From Prevotella sp. (GTDB taxonomy: Bacteria; Bacteroidota; Bacteroidia; Bacteroidales; Bacteroidaceae): DNA of 64,000 bases. Of this stretch, positions 1 through 9,400 are shown in pieces. Every line of letters starts with the position of its first letter. Within the stretch, counting starts at the first letter, position 1. The stretch spans positions 36,942 through 100,941 of the forward strand of contig JAFVFY010000075.1 in NCBI GenBank assembly GCA_017475265.1. The letters run 5' to 3'. Position numbers and translations under genes: made by a program. The notes beneath the pieces were generated by a model that saw only the letters and a program-made list of their open reading frames with translations, was not told the origin of the DNA and searched no databases.

Positions 1-99
1 AAAAGGGTAGAGGAAAAGCCAGAAACAGAACACACTAATGGCCAGCATAGCCACGATGATATGTTGCCAATAATGCGATATAAAGTTGTTTAAAATCAT
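1..99 (-). CDS. N-terminus of a membrane protein (partial, runs off the window)
   Basis: An open frame reads leftward from an ATG at 99 and is still open at base 1, giving 33 residues. After a short polar start (MILNNFISHYWQ) comes a hydrophobic stretch rich in I, V, A, F, W and L (about residues 13-33), which looks like a first transmembrane helix. The pattern of an N-terminal aromatic membrane segment ending in FLYP resembles large Bacteroidales membrane proteins such as the DUF6057 group, but 33 residues are too few to assign a family. The opposite strand is also open for 30 codons but yields a polar peptide with no recognisable character. The start lies about 20 bp beyond a tandem repeat array (123-237). 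Function is unknown. Confidence 0.45.
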   Translation of the reverse strand, partial: MILNNFISHYWQHIIVAMLAISVFCFWLFLYPF

Positions 100-122
100 C
101 ACTCAGCGCTTTTGATGAACAA

Positions 123-237
123 CCCCGGCCACTTTGCTGAACAAACCCAGCCACTTTGTTGAACAAACCCAGCCACTTTGCAGTGCAAAAACCAGCCACT
201 TTGTTGAACAAATCCAGCCACTTTGTTGAGCAAAACC
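123..237. repeat. 22-bp tandem repeat array, 5 units
   Basis: The word CCACTTTG recurs at 129, 151, 173, 196 and 218, so the spacing is 22, 22, 23 and 22 bp. Each unit reads approximately CCCAGCCACTTTGTTGAACA followed by AA. Units are directly adjacent with no unique spacers, so this is not a CRISPR array. It lies between the start of the leftward membrane protein and the end of the leftward Rpn nuclease gene. Repeats of this kind also occur at the ends of some IS21-family elements, but no transposase is visible here. Confidence 0.85.
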
Positions 238-292
238 ATAGCTTTTGCTGAATTGGTCTATCCGCTCTGTCGTTGTTCGTTCTCGCTAAACC

Positions 293-1204
293 TTACAGCC
301 CCTCAATTTCCTCGACGGTGAGGCCGGTAATCTCCGCGATGTCCGCAATAGCATAGCCCTTGGCCTTCATGCGGCGGGCGGTGTCGATGTCCTTCTGCTT
401 TAGCTTGGCCTTTGCCTCCTCTGCCTCGGCATTGGCTTCCTCTGCCTTGGCATTGGCTACGGCTATCTCGGCCTTAGCTTTCTCCACCTCACGCCTGATA
501 TCGTTCGCTATGGTCCTCTGTCTGGAGATATAATCCCAGAACTTGTCGTAGGCCCGCATCTCGCCAGGGCTGTATGCTCCAATCTCCAGTATCTTCAGGG
601 CCTCGCTCACCTCGGGGTTCTCTAATAACTCTGCGGGAGCCTCCAGTGTTTTGTCGGTGATTTCGGTGAGGAAACGGAGCCATAAAACTTGCATCTTCTT
701 CTCTGTGAATGTCTGGGGTTTGAACTTTTTCAACTCCACGAAAACGAGGTGCAGGCCGTCGATCACCTTGTCGGTGTACTTGTCGTGGACGAGGTGATAG
801 TAGTGGTAGTAGTCGTCCACGTCCTTCATGAAATTCTCGTTGACGAAGTTCAAGGCATAGACAGGCTGTAGCGTATCGTAAACTCCACCCGCCTCCGACT
901 GCGCCACGTATGCCTTTGAGGCGTTGAGCAAGACACGCTTCTTGAACGATTCCGTCCACGTCATCTGCATCTCGACGATGAACTCTCGATTCTTGTTGTC
1001 TTTGCAACAGACATCCACGATGCTGTCCTTCTCGACCTGCGTCCGCTTGGGAATCTTCTCGGCTGGCCAATACTCGATGCTCTCCACGCGCTCGTCGTCC
1101 TTCAATGGCAGCAGCGCGTTAAGCAGGCTGATGACGAGGTTCTTATGCTCGCCGAATACCTTCTTGAAGGTCAGGTCGGCTCTCGGGTCTAAATACTTTC
1201 CCAT
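293..1204 (-). CDS. Rpn family recombination-promoting nuclease / PD-(D/E)XK putative transposase
   Basis: The 303-aa product matches the Rpn/PDDEXK_2 pattern: an N-terminal DPRADLTFKKVFGE motif (about residues 6-19) and a nuclease core with D in SIVDVCC (about 64) followed by the acidic-Gln motif FIVEMQM (about 75-81). Family members are DNA endonucleases shown to stimulate RecA-independent recombination, often annotated as transposases without IS ends. Residues about 240-275 form a low-complexity Ala/Glu/Lys coiled coil (AKAEEANAE repeats, encoded by 18-bp DNA repeats), and the last 25 residues (DIAEITGLTVEEIEGL) look like a small helix-turn-helix. A TATCTTTG box lies just upstream. The gene is divergent from the secreted-protein gene at 1466. 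A second, distinct copy is at 27140. Confidence 0.88.
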   Translation of the reverse strand: MGKYLDPRADLTFKKVFGEHKNLVISLLNALLPLKDDERVESIEYWPAEKIPKRTQVEKDSIVDVCCKDNKNREFIVEMQMTWTESFKKRVLLNASKAYVAQSEAGGVYDTLQPVYALNFVNENFMKDVDDYYHYYHLVHDKYTDKVIDGLHLVFVELKKFKPQTFTEKKMQVLWLRFLTEITDKTLEAPAELLENPEVSEALKILEIGAYSPGEMRAYDKFWDYISRQRTIANDIRREVEKAKAEIAVANAKAEEANAEAEEAKAKLKQKDIDTARRMKAKGYAIADIAEITGLTVEEIEGL

Positions 1205-1230
1205 AATCGTTGTTCTTTAGAATGATGGCG

Positions 1231-1238
1231 CAAAGATA
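1231..1238 (-). promoter_or_regulatory. Predicted -7 box of the Rpn gene
   Basis: Read leftward this is TATCTTTG, the Bacteroidetes TAnnTTTG -7 element, 27 bp before the ATG at 1204. No convincing -33 TTTG box at the usual distance was found. Confidence 0.5.
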
Positions 1239-1351
1239 CGAAACATTCCGCAAATACCCCGCAATTCCCCCGAAAAAACTACAAGTTTTAACGCTGACTC
1301 CCACAAAAGCCCTCGGCAAAACCTTCCATTATATAAATAATGTGAAAATAA

Positions 1352-1382
1352 TTTGCTGTCTTCCGAAAAATCAATACCTTTG
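1352..1382 (+). promoter_or_regulatory. Promoter of secreted-protein gene 1466
   Basis: TTTG at 1352-1355 and TACCTTTG at 1375-1382 are separated by 19 bp, matching the Bacteroidetes primary sigma consensus. The surrounding sequence (CTTCCGAA.AATCA.TACCTTTG..GCTAAAAG) closely matches the promoter of the toxin-antitoxin operon at 5735-5766, suggesting both derive from one ancestral promoter. Confidence 0.75.
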
Positions 1383-1403
1383 TACGCTAAAAGAGACGGT
1401 GTC

Positions 1404-1433
1404 ACGCCTACACCATCGACCACGACACGATAA
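1404..1433 (+). pseudogene. Relic of a relE-type toxin 3' region
   Basis: These 30 bp match 28 of 30 positions with 6291-6320, the part of the intact RelE-like gene that encodes YAYTIDNDTI. Here the fragment sits between a promoter and the secreted-protein start, with no antitoxin and no remaining toxin frame. The simplest reading is that this leader descends from a promoter-antitoxin-toxin-secreted protein arrangement like that at 5735-6430, with an internal deletion. Confidence 0.7.
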
Positions 1434-1465
1434 TTTTTATTATTTACTAACTAACATTTATAATT

Positions 1466-4400
1466 ATGAGAAAACTAAAACTATTCATGACTGCCCTCGC
1501 TCTGGTCGGGGGAGTGAACTTTGCGTTTGCGCAGACGGACGTGACTAGCACGTACATTACGAATGCGGATTTTTCATTTTCATCTATAGAAGATGGATGG
1601 ACACAAAATCATTCCGATGGTACTTATTGGGCATTAGGAAATGGTAACATTGGTTCTTATGCTGTTGCAAACAACAAGACATCTACAACAGACGAAACCC
1701 ACCTTGCAACAGAGTGTTGTTTAGGAATGCAGTGCCGCTGGTCAGGAAACTATGCCAATTTTAGTCAGGTGACAGCAGAGCTTCCTGTTGGAGTTTATAC
1801 TTTGACTTACGATGTGGAAAACACTAATACTTCTACATCCTCTGCCACCTACGAAAATCTCTTTACTGTAAAGGTTGGTGAGACAACTTATACGGATAGT
1901 AAAAAAGAGTGGATGAATGGCAGTAGTGGTTGGACGGAACATACCATTAGCTTTACCATTGAATCGGCAGCAACAGCAACCATTAGTTTAGGTTATGGAA
2001 CAGGTAGCAATAATTATGCTTCTGGTAACACTCCGCACCTCTATGTCAGCCACCTGAAACTCACATGGACTGACCTCCTTCAGGGTGCCAAGGATGCTTT
2101 ACAAGCTGAGATTGACAAGGCAAAGCTTTGTGATGCCAAGGAAGGACTGGCTGATGCCATCGCAGCCGCAGAGAATGCCCTTACTAATGCTACTACTGTT
2201 GCCGAGCTGGAAGAGGCTCTCGCAATTTTGCAGGCTGCTGACAAGGATGCCGTACTTCGCTATGAGAATGGCCTCGCTGATGCCACTTATTCTACTCCTA
2301 TTGTAACATCTTTCGTGGTGAATGGCACATTCGATAACGGCATCAACCCGTGGCAGCGTACAGGCAGCTTCCAGAATAACAAGACGGCAAACAATCAACA
2401 AGGTGCCTTCACGGGTAACTTCTATGAAAACTGGAATGGAAGTGCTCAAGTTAACAAGATGTACCAGACCATCAACGACGTTCCTAATGGAACCTATCGT
2501 CTGGACATCGCTGCCTTCGTGAACACTCTGGCCGACCCGAACGAGAGCCAGTATGTCTTTGCTAATAACGATAAGACTTATCTGACCACAGGTGCCCCCA
2601 CAGCCTACGAAGTCTACACCGTTGTAACCAACAACAAGATTGAGGTCGGTCTGGAGCAGACAACAGCCACCGCCAACTGGATGGGTATCGACAATGTGAG
2701 CCTGCGCTATTACGGTGCTGGTGACGTAATCAACGATGCCAAGAATGCCTCTCACAAGCTGGCTTGGCTGGAGGCCAAAGCTGCTGCCGAGGCTGCTATT
2801 GCCAATGAAGACTATGCCAATGTGACTGGTTCAGAGAAGACCGCCCTTGAGGCAGAGATTGCCAAGGCTGAACCTTCTACTGCTGACGGTTACGACGAGG
2901 CCGCCGCAGCTTTGAATACTGCAACTGCTGCCTTCACCGCTGCCAAGGCCAACTATGACATCTTTGTAACTTATAATGTTGATTTGACCTATGCTGATGG
3001 CAGCAAGAAACCTGCCATAACCAGCGAATCAACTGCCGCTACCATCATCCCCGCTTTGCGTGCTTACTACGAGAGTCACGCTATGGCCGAAGGTGTTACT
3101 GGTGTTGTTGACATGACTGACCGCATTGCAAACCCGAATGCAGAGGACGGCAACAACGGCTGGACTTGGACTGGAAACAAGAACAATCCTGCCAGCAACG
3201 AGCCTTGGACGGATGCCGACGGTAACAGCACTCATACGTATTTCGACGGTGGTAACTGGAACGGTTCAAACTGGACTACCACGATGAAGCAGACCATTAG
3301 CCTGCCCGCAGGTAGGTATCTGCTCACCGCCAAAGGCCGTGCAGCAACGAACACCACACTGACTATGGCAGTTGGCGAAGCCTCCGTTAACCTTCCTAAT
3401 GTCGGTAATGCTGGAAACGTGTTTGACCGTGGATGGGGTGATGGCTCCGTAGAGTTCACAACCGACGGCAGCGACGTAGAGATACTCGTAACTGCAACAG
3501 CTGAACCCACTCACGAGTGGTTCTCTATCTCTCAGTTCCGCCTTGTCCGTCTGGAACTCTACACCGAGATGGCAACAGCTGCTGAATATGAAGCTATGGC
3601 TACAGCCCTTGAAGCAGCAAAGACCAAGACACTCGGTTTTGCCACTGGTGAGTATGCTCCTTATAATAACGTGGAGGCAATCACAGCCATTACAACAGCA
3701 GAAGCAATCGACACCAATGCAGAGAATGCAAAGGCCGACATTGAGGCTATTACAACGGCTCTCGGCAACTGGACAGCAAACACAGAAGAGGTAAATGCAT
3801 TCTACGATGGAACATTTGCTATTCAGGAAGAGCACACCACTGGCCCAACCGCTCTTGTTGGTTGGAATAATCCCGAAGGTATTCGCCAGCTTATAAAGGA
3901 CACTGAGACAAATCCTGGCCTAAATAGTGCTACAGACAAGGCTGCAGTCTTTGCTTGGGGTGGCACAACTTTGACTTATGGCAACACCGAAGGCTACACG
4001 ATGCCTCTGGCCGCTCATACCCTCTATGAACTGACATTCAAGACTTGTGGCTGGAGAGATGGCGATATGGGCTATGTGAGTGTTACTGTTAAGAACAGCT
4101 CCAATGAGGGTCTTGGTGATACGCACAGTGTCACAGCTACCAAGCGTATTACAGAGGAAAATCCTTGGGACGAGTTCAAAGTTTACTTCGAAACAGGTGA
4201 AGCAGGTAACTATACCTTTGGCATGTGGACTAGCAAGCATACCACCTTTACCGATTTGATGCTGAAGAAGGCCGTGGCAAAGAATGTTACTATTGATGAA
4301 GCTGCTACTGCTGCACCTGAATACAATTATGCCAACGTGACCCTTACCCGCACGCTCAGCAAGGAATACTGGAACACATTCTCCGTGCCCTTCGACGCTC

Positions 4401-4912
4401 CGATTCCTGAGGGCTGGAAGGTGAAGGAGTTTGACAGTGCTTCTGGCGATTCTGGCGAGACATTGAACTTCAAAGCAGCAGAAAGCATTAAGGCTGGCGT
4501 TCCCTATCTGGTGAAGCCCGAAGCTGACGTGGTTAACCCCACCTTCAATGGCGTGGTTGTCAAAGCTACCGAGGGAGAGACCATGGGCACGGGTGACTAT
4601 AAGTTTGCTGCCCAGATCTACAACAAGGATCTCGCTACCGATGGCACCATCGCTTACCTCGCAACCGACGGCTCGGTTATGAAGCTCACCTCTGGTGGCA
4701 TCAAGGGTCTGCGTGCTTACTTTATCGTTCCCTTAAATGGAGCTGCTGCACGTATAGCCTTCATCGACGATGGCGGCACCACCACTGGCATTGAGGGCAT
4801 GGAGAGTGCTGCCCAGAAGGTAGAGAACGGTGTCTACGACTTGCAGGGCCGCCGTGTGGAAGCCATGAAGAAGGGTCTGTACATCGTCAATGGCAAGAAA
4901 GTCGTGAAGTAA
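1466..4912 (+). CDS. Large secreted surface protein with helical-bundle repeats and C-terminal sorting-like tail
   Basis: The 1148-aa product starts with a signal peptide (MRKLKLFMTALALVGG, cleavage likely after AFA before Q23). Then follow jelly-roll-like segments with Asn/Gly/Trp-rich starts (NGTFDNGINPWQR about 288; NPNAEDGNNGWTW about 555) alternating with Ala/Glu/Lys-rich helical stretches resembling FIVAR modules (about 207-265 and 428-495, containing YANVTGSEKTALEAEIAK). From W969 (WNTFSVPF) comes a module shared with other secreted proteins in this window, and the last 27 residues (VYDLQGRRVEAMKKGLYI...) resemble a T9SS-type sorting tail. It is a paralogue of 6430-10821; the signal-peptide DNA is almost identical. 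A 64-aa peptide gene follows 27 bp downstream. Ligand and function are unknown; adhesion or glycan binding is a guess from architecture. Confidence 0.85.
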   Translation: MRKLKLFMTALALVGGVNFAFAQTDVTSTYITNADFSFSSIEDGWTQNHSDGTYWALGNGNIGSYAVANNKTSTTDETHLATECCLGMQCRWSGNYANFSQVTAELPVGVYTLTYDVENTNTSTSSATYENLFTVKVGETTYTDSKKEWMNGSSGWTEHTISFTIESAATATISLGYGTGSNNYASGNTPHLYVSHLKLTWTDLLQGAKDALQAEIDKAKLCDAKEGLADAIAAAENALTNATTVAELEEALAILQAADKDAVLRYENGLADATYSTPIVTSFVVNGTFDNGINPWQRTGSFQNNKTANNQQGAFTGNFYENWNGSAQVNKMYQTINDVPNGTYRLDIAAFVNTLADPNESQYVFANNDKTYLTTGAPTAYEVYTVVTNNKIEVGLEQTTATANWMGIDNVSLRYYGAGDVINDAKNASHKLAWLEAKAAAEAAIANEDYANVTGSEKTALEAEIAKAEPSTADGYDEAAAALNTATAAFTAAKANYDIFVTYNVDLTYADGSKKPAITSESTAATIIPALRAYYESHAMAEGVTGVVDMTDRIANPNAEDGNNGWTWTGNKNNPASNEPWTDADGNSTHTYFDGGNWNGSNWTTTMKQTISLPAGRYLLTAKGRAATNTTLTMAVGEASVNLPNVGNAGNVFDRGWGDGSVEFTTDGSDVEILVTATAEPTHEWFSISQFRLVRLELYTEMATAAEYEAMATALEAAKTKTLGFATGEYAPYNNVEAITAITTAEAIDTNAENAKADIEAITTALGNWTANTEEVNAFYDGTFAIQEEHTTGPTALVGWNNPEGIRQLIKDTETNPGLNSATDKAAVFAWGGTTLTYGNTEGYTMPLAAHTLYELTFKTCGWRDGDMGYVSVTVKNSSNEGLGDTHSVTATKRITEENPWDEFKVYFETGEAGNYTFGMWTSKHTTFTDLMLKKAVAKNVTIDEAATAAPEYNYANVTLTRTLSKEYWNTFSVPFDAPIPEGWKVKEFDSASGDSGETLNFKAAESIKAGVPYLVKPEADVVNPTFNGVVVKATEGETMGTGDYKFAAQIYNKDLATDGTIAYLATDGSVMKLTSGGIKGLRAYFIVPLNGAAARIAFIDDGGTTTGIEGMESAAQKVENGVYDLQGRRVEAMKKGLYIVNGKKVVK

Positions 4913-4939
4913 TAACCCATTAAAAGAACAATTTGAACT

Positions 4940-5134
4940 ATGAAAAAGATGCAATATATCCAGCCACAGACCGAAGTGGACCTGATGCTGCCCGACACTC
5001 AGCTGCTTACTGCGTCAAATACGATTGACGACAAAGCCGACGACGTTATTCTTAACCCTGAAACGATGGAAGGAGGTGACGGTAGTAATGCTGCCTCCCG
5101 CCGCGCTGTATGGTACGATGAAGACGAATTCTAA
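4940..5134 (+). CDS. Small acidic-tailed peptide linked to the secreted protein
   Basis: The product has 64 residues, beginning MKKMQYIQPQTEVDLML, with LLTAS at about 22-26 and ending SRRAVWYDEDEF. Two other secreted-protein genes in this window are followed by equivalents (10847-11041 and 32064-32243), which share the start MK.xYxxPxxE, a central L[LM]xxS and the end SR[RI]xxxWDxxEE. The 27-bp gap after 4912 and the terminator at 5179 suggest co-transcription with the secreted protein. There is no classical signal peptide and no modifying enzyme nearby. I do not recognise a function; a precursor peptide, secretion partner or regulator are all possible. Confidence 0.75.
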   Translation: MKKMQYIQPQTEVDLMLPDTQLLTASNTIDDKADDVILNPETMEGGDGSNAASRRAVWYDEDEF

Positions 5135-5178
5135 CCCCGTCGCTTCATAGCTTTCAGCCCAGTGCTGACATAACTTTT

Positions 5179-5226
5179 CAGGGCGCAGCTGCCATCGTGG
5201 CGGACTGCGCCCTGAACGTTTTTTAA
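5179..5226 (+). terminator. Rho-independent terminator of the 1466-5134 unit
   Basis: The arms CAGGGCGCAG (5179-5188) and CTGCGCCCTG (5205-5214) pair perfectly and are followed by a T-rich run. The hairpin belongs to the same family as those at 11061 and 11916. Confidence 0.85.
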
Positions 5227-5734
5227 TGGGGGGCGCTACGCTCAAAATTGCAAAAAAATAGAATCACAAAATTATAACCTGAATTATTCATTAACTTTTC
5301 TTTTTTACACGAATTTTCATTAATTTATCACGAATTACTCATTAATTTTATTTTTGAATAATTTGTGTCTAATTCGTGGTAATTTGTGTTAAGAATCAAA
5401 GCCATTAGATTAATCCTCGTAATTCTCATGAATAATTCAAGATAGAGTAGTTACTAAGGAACTGACACTAAATAAAGTTGACAATTGGAAACGATGTTTT
5501 TAGTAAAACAGATAAATACAACAAAGACAGATAAAAACCATTCGTCTTGTTTTTCTCAGTATTTCTTGTTTTTTCCTGTATTTCTAAATAACAAATAGTG
5601 AAAACCATTTGACTACCTAATTAAAGTAAATCAGCACCTCTTCTGGAACTTATCATTTTGAGCGAAGCGACCACATTAAGAGAGGGTGCTGAGCAGTTAC
5701 TAATTAAATCACAGTTCCTAAATAATGTGAAATG
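5227..5734. other. AT-rich intergenic region with degenerate repeats
   Basis: No gene was found. About 5300-5395 contains repeated CGAATT / AATTTGTG words like the CGGATT-type repeats at 25.6 and 33.4 kb. An inverted repeat pairs TCAGCACCTCTT (5631-5642) with AAGAGAGGGTGCTGA (about 5678-5692), a possible hairpin before the toxin-antitoxin promoter. Confidence 0.6.
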
Positions 5735-5766
5735 TTTGGTTATCTTCCGAATAATCAGTACCTTTG
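5735..5766 (+). promoter_or_regulatory. Promoter of the Phd/RelE-like operon
   Basis: TTTG at 5735-5738 and TACCTTTG at 5759-5766 are spaced by 20 bp. It lies 36 bp before the antitoxin ATG. The sequence is closely similar to the promoter at 1352-1382. Confidence 0.75.
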
Positions 5767-5801
5767 CAAGCTAAAAGCTAAAACATATAGACCATTTCGA
5801 T

Positions 5802-6068
5802 ATGATAGTAACAGGCAGAGACTTCAGGGCGAACCAGTCGAGGTACATCAGCATTGCCCATAGCGGTGAGGACGTGATACTGAAATCGCGGGCAGGGAGC
5901 GTCAGGCTTATACCTGTAGATACCAGAGAAGCCACAGAAAAGGAATTGAACAGGGTATACATTGAAGATGGAGAGGTGAAAATGGATATCAAAACAGATG
6001 TCATGGAACTGGAAGAATTGAGAGATTTGCTTCACAAAATGGTTGATTTGGAATATTCTTTGCCATGA
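5802..6068 (+). CDS. Phd/YefM-type antitoxin
   Basis: The 88-aa product has the Phd/YefM start pattern: MIVTGRDFRANQSRYI aligns with the DNA-binding N-terminal fold in which a short strand is followed by a helix containing an R..Q..Y pattern, then DVILKSRAGSVRLIPV as the central beta hairpin. The acidic C-terminus (KTDVMELEELRDLLHK) would be the toxin-neutralising part. It overlaps the downstream toxin gene by 4 bp (ATGA), the usual translational coupling. Members of the family bind their own promoter, so 5735-5766 is a likely operator region. The pair is read toward the secreted gene at 6430 and may contribute to its transcription. Confidence 0.75.
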   Translation: MIVTGRDFRANQSRYISIAHSGEDVILKSRAGSVRLIPVDTREATEKELNRVYIEDGEVKMDIKTDVMELEELRDLLHKMVDLEYSLP

Positions 6069-6361
6069 AGTATAAGGTAAAGAAACGATGTTCAATAAAC
6101 ATCGTAAATTTCTATTTGAATGTGTCGCGGAAATATAAACATACGTATTCAAATAGTTTGATGCACAAAAATATTAATGATGCCATTGACGCAATGTTTC
6201 TCATAGAGAAAACGCTACATCGCCGCAAACCGACCATTACCAGGTGGCAAGAGCAGGGATGGCACATGGCAAACACCGAAAAATGGTACTACGCATACAC
6301 CATCGACAACGACACGATAACCATACAGGACGCATGCCACGCACAGAACATGCACGAATGA
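6065..6361 (+). CDS. RelE/ParE superfamily toxin
   Basis: The 98-aa product has a basic N-terminus, a helical region (about 30-60) and a C-terminal beta region WYYAYTIDNDTITIQDACHA ending QNMHE, typical of RelE/ParE-like toxins (mRNA interferase or gyrase poison; which of the two is not clear from sequence). The start ATG overlaps the antitoxin stop. The stop at 6361 is 68 bp from the secreted-protein start at 6430. Decayed copies of its 3' end are found upstream of the two other peptide-linked secreted-protein genes (1404-1433 and 28141-28212), so this is the only intact copy of the arrangement here. Confidence 0.72.
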   Translation: MKYKVKKRCSINIVNFYLNVSRKYKHTYSNSLMHKNINDAIDAMFLIEKTLHRRKPTITRWQEQGWHMANTEKWYYAYTIDNDTITIQDACHAQNMHE

Positions 6362-6429
6362 AAGACACTACAACGACAAATAGACCGAAACGATAATTAT
6401 CATTTATATTAACTAACATTCTTTAATTT

Positions 6430-9400
6430 ATGAGAAAACTAAAACTATTCATGACAGCCTTCGCCTTAGTCGGGGGAGTGAACTTTGCGTTTGCGCAGAC
6501 GAACATTATCGCTGGATGGGACGGTGGTAATGACACTTCATCGCCTTCTAACTTTGGTTGGACTTCTTCTGCTAATAGGACACTTAATGCCCGCAATGCT
6601 AGTGGTGGTATCCGTATGACAACCAACTATTCTGGTTATAAGTTGGAAGACGGAACTTCTTATTCCTATTCAGCCACATCTGACCTGAGCAGCGTTATTT
6701 TCTGGGTGCGATATAATACGTCTGGCGAATCATTCACGTACACATTCAAAGGGTTGGAAGCTAATTATTATTATGATTTTTCGGCCCTTGTAGGATGGCA
6801 TAATAACTCCGATGCCCCAACTTTTACGGTTAAGATAAATGACGGCACTAGTGATTTGGCAACAATGTCAAAGTCTGTTAGTACTAGACAAACATTGTAT
6901 TCTGTAAGTTCTCGATTTAAGACTCCAAGCACAATCACAAATACAACAGACATCAAAATTGTGTTTACTTGTAATAAGACGGGAGACTGTATGGAGGCCA
7001 TTTCTGCCTTAAGTTTGGTTAACGTTGTCCTGAAGGATGAGCTACAGGCTGCTTTGACTTATGCAAATAGAGTGAATACTGCGCTAAACAATAGCACACT
7101 GGCTTCTGCGATAACAACAGCACAGGATGTATATGACGATGCTTCAGCCACACAGGCAGAGGTTGACAGTGCTATACCCACACTGAAAGCAGCTGTTGCT
7201 ACGGCCATTAGCGAGGATTCTCCATCGGACATTTCTTGGGTTCTTGCTAATCCTGGATTTGAAGGCTGTACGGTTACGACAACTAATGCAGCGGCTACAG
7301 CAAGTGCTGCACCTCTTGACATAGCAGGAGATTGGACCCAGAGTAGTTCTGCAGCATGGAGTAGCTCTGCTGTAGTCGCTTATGATGGCGCTGGTCAAGT
7401 TAATGGTGCAAGTGCACCTTCAACTGACGACGCTGGCAATAGTGGTAATACGCTTGGCGTTTCAGTTGGATGGGATGGAATGGTTACCTATCAATCGCCA
7501 GCGATTCTCCTGCCTGCTGGTGTATATACACTGAAAGTGAACGCCTACAATGCCAACAGCGACGCAACACAATTCACCTCTAAGTTTGGCTTTGTTCCGA
7601 CTTCGGGTGATGCTACGTTATCTTCCAAGAATTCCTTCACGGCTAGCACATGGGAAACCGATGAAGTAACGTTCACACTCAATGCCAATACGGAAGGAAA
7701 AATTCAAGTTGGTGGTCAGGCTGTCAGTGGCGGTTCTGGCTCTAACGCCAAGGTTTTCTTCGATAATATTACTATTGGCTATGAAAATCCATTAGCAGGT
7801 GCTATTACAGCATGGAATAATGCACATAGCGCACTTGCTGCTCTTGACGCGACTGCTCTGCCAGATGCAGCTGAAACAGCAATCACAACAGAGTTGGCAA
7901 AGGAACGCCCAGCAACTCAAGAGGAAATCGTATCAGCGTCTGCTGCACTTCAGGCACTTATTGACAGCTATGATGGTATCAAGGCTGCTTTTGATGAGTA
8001 TAAAGCATTGAAGGCACAAGTGGAGGATTTGAAGAATACGAGCAAATACACTTTCACTGGTACAGAAGCTCTGAGTACTTTCAACAGTACCCTTTCCACC
8101 ATTGACACAAGTGCTGAGGGCGCTACCGATGCAGCTACTATTACTGCGCTACTTCCTGATCTGAAGGCTGCCGGAAACACATTCGTCGGGGCAATTGATA
8201 GTAACGACGGATTTGACGTTACTTACAACATCGTCAACAATTCCTTTGAGACAGGAACCCTTTCTCCTTGGACAACCAATGGAAGTAATGACACAGGTGT
8301 GAAAGAGAACAGCAACGGAACATATACTACGACGGGTGTTGATGGCTCATATCTGTTCAACACTTGGAATAATGATGCTGGTAGTAAGGTCAGCCAAACT
8401 CTTTCAAGCTTACCAAACGGTTATTATACCGTGACAGCCCTCGTTGCATCTGATGCAGGTAATACAATCAACATCCTTGCTGGTGCAACAACGAAGACAG
8501 TTGATGCTGACGGAACAAATGGTAAGACTCAATTTGTTGAAGGAACTACCGATAAGACTCTTGTTTCCGATGGATCTTTGGAAATCGGCACGAATTCCAG
8601 TTCATGGTACAAGTCCGATTACTTCCGTCTGACTTATTACACGGTGAAGGCTGGTGCAGCTGAAGCTTGGGCCGCCGCAAAGGCTGCTGCTGAAGCTGCT
8701 CGCGATAATGCTGAATACGCTAATGTAGCAGGTTCCGAGAAGACGAATCTGCTTGCTGAAATCGCAAAGGACGAACCTACTACAGCAGAAGCATACGGAA
8801 CGGCAACTACTGCACTTCAGGAAGCCACCTCTGCTTTCACTGCTGCTAAAGACAGCTATGATGGCTTGATTGCTAAACGTACAGAAGCCACTGCTTATAC
8901 TACCGTAGCTTGGCCATACGCCTCAACGGCTAAGAAGACTGCGTTAAACGATGCTGTGGAGGCTGTTCCCACGGATGCTGCAGATGCAGTGACAAAGACC
9001 AATGCCATAACAACAGCTATCCGTCAGTTCGTGGAAAGTAATGGTGTTGCTGAGGGCGTTGCAGTGGCTGTAAGCTATGCATCAGCCATTGAAGGTGCAG
9101 ACCCAGATGTTAATACAGGCTGGACTGATGGAATAGGTGTAGATAATCGTGGTAACGAAAAATACACCGATGGTAATGGTAACGTTTCTGGAAAGTACTA
9201 TGATGGCGGTTGGTCAACGTCAGCAGGCGTAAACATTAATATGACACGTACTCTGACTCTGCCTGCTGGTCAATACTTGCTGCAAGTCACAGCTCGTGGT
9301 TCTGAGAATCTAACAACATATACCATGTCTGTAGGAGGTGAGTCTGTAAATTTGCCCAAGCAGGGAAGTGGTGTTAATGTCGGTACTTTTGGACATGGCT

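Noticed and set aside
123-237. CRISPR array (also considered for 18274-18492, 24837-25052, 40844-40931 and the window end)
   Set aside because: Units of 21-23 bp are directly adjacent with no unique spacers, and no cas genes are present.
123-237. End of an IS21-family insertion sequence
   Set aside because: The repeat resembles multiple-repeat IS ends, but no istA/istB coding sequence or terminal inverted repeat is visible.
4940-5134. Known RiPP precursor class
   Set aside because: No radical-SAM, LanM, YcaO or peptidase-transporter gene is nearby, and the ends do not match a leader I can name, so only an unnamed peptide is reported.
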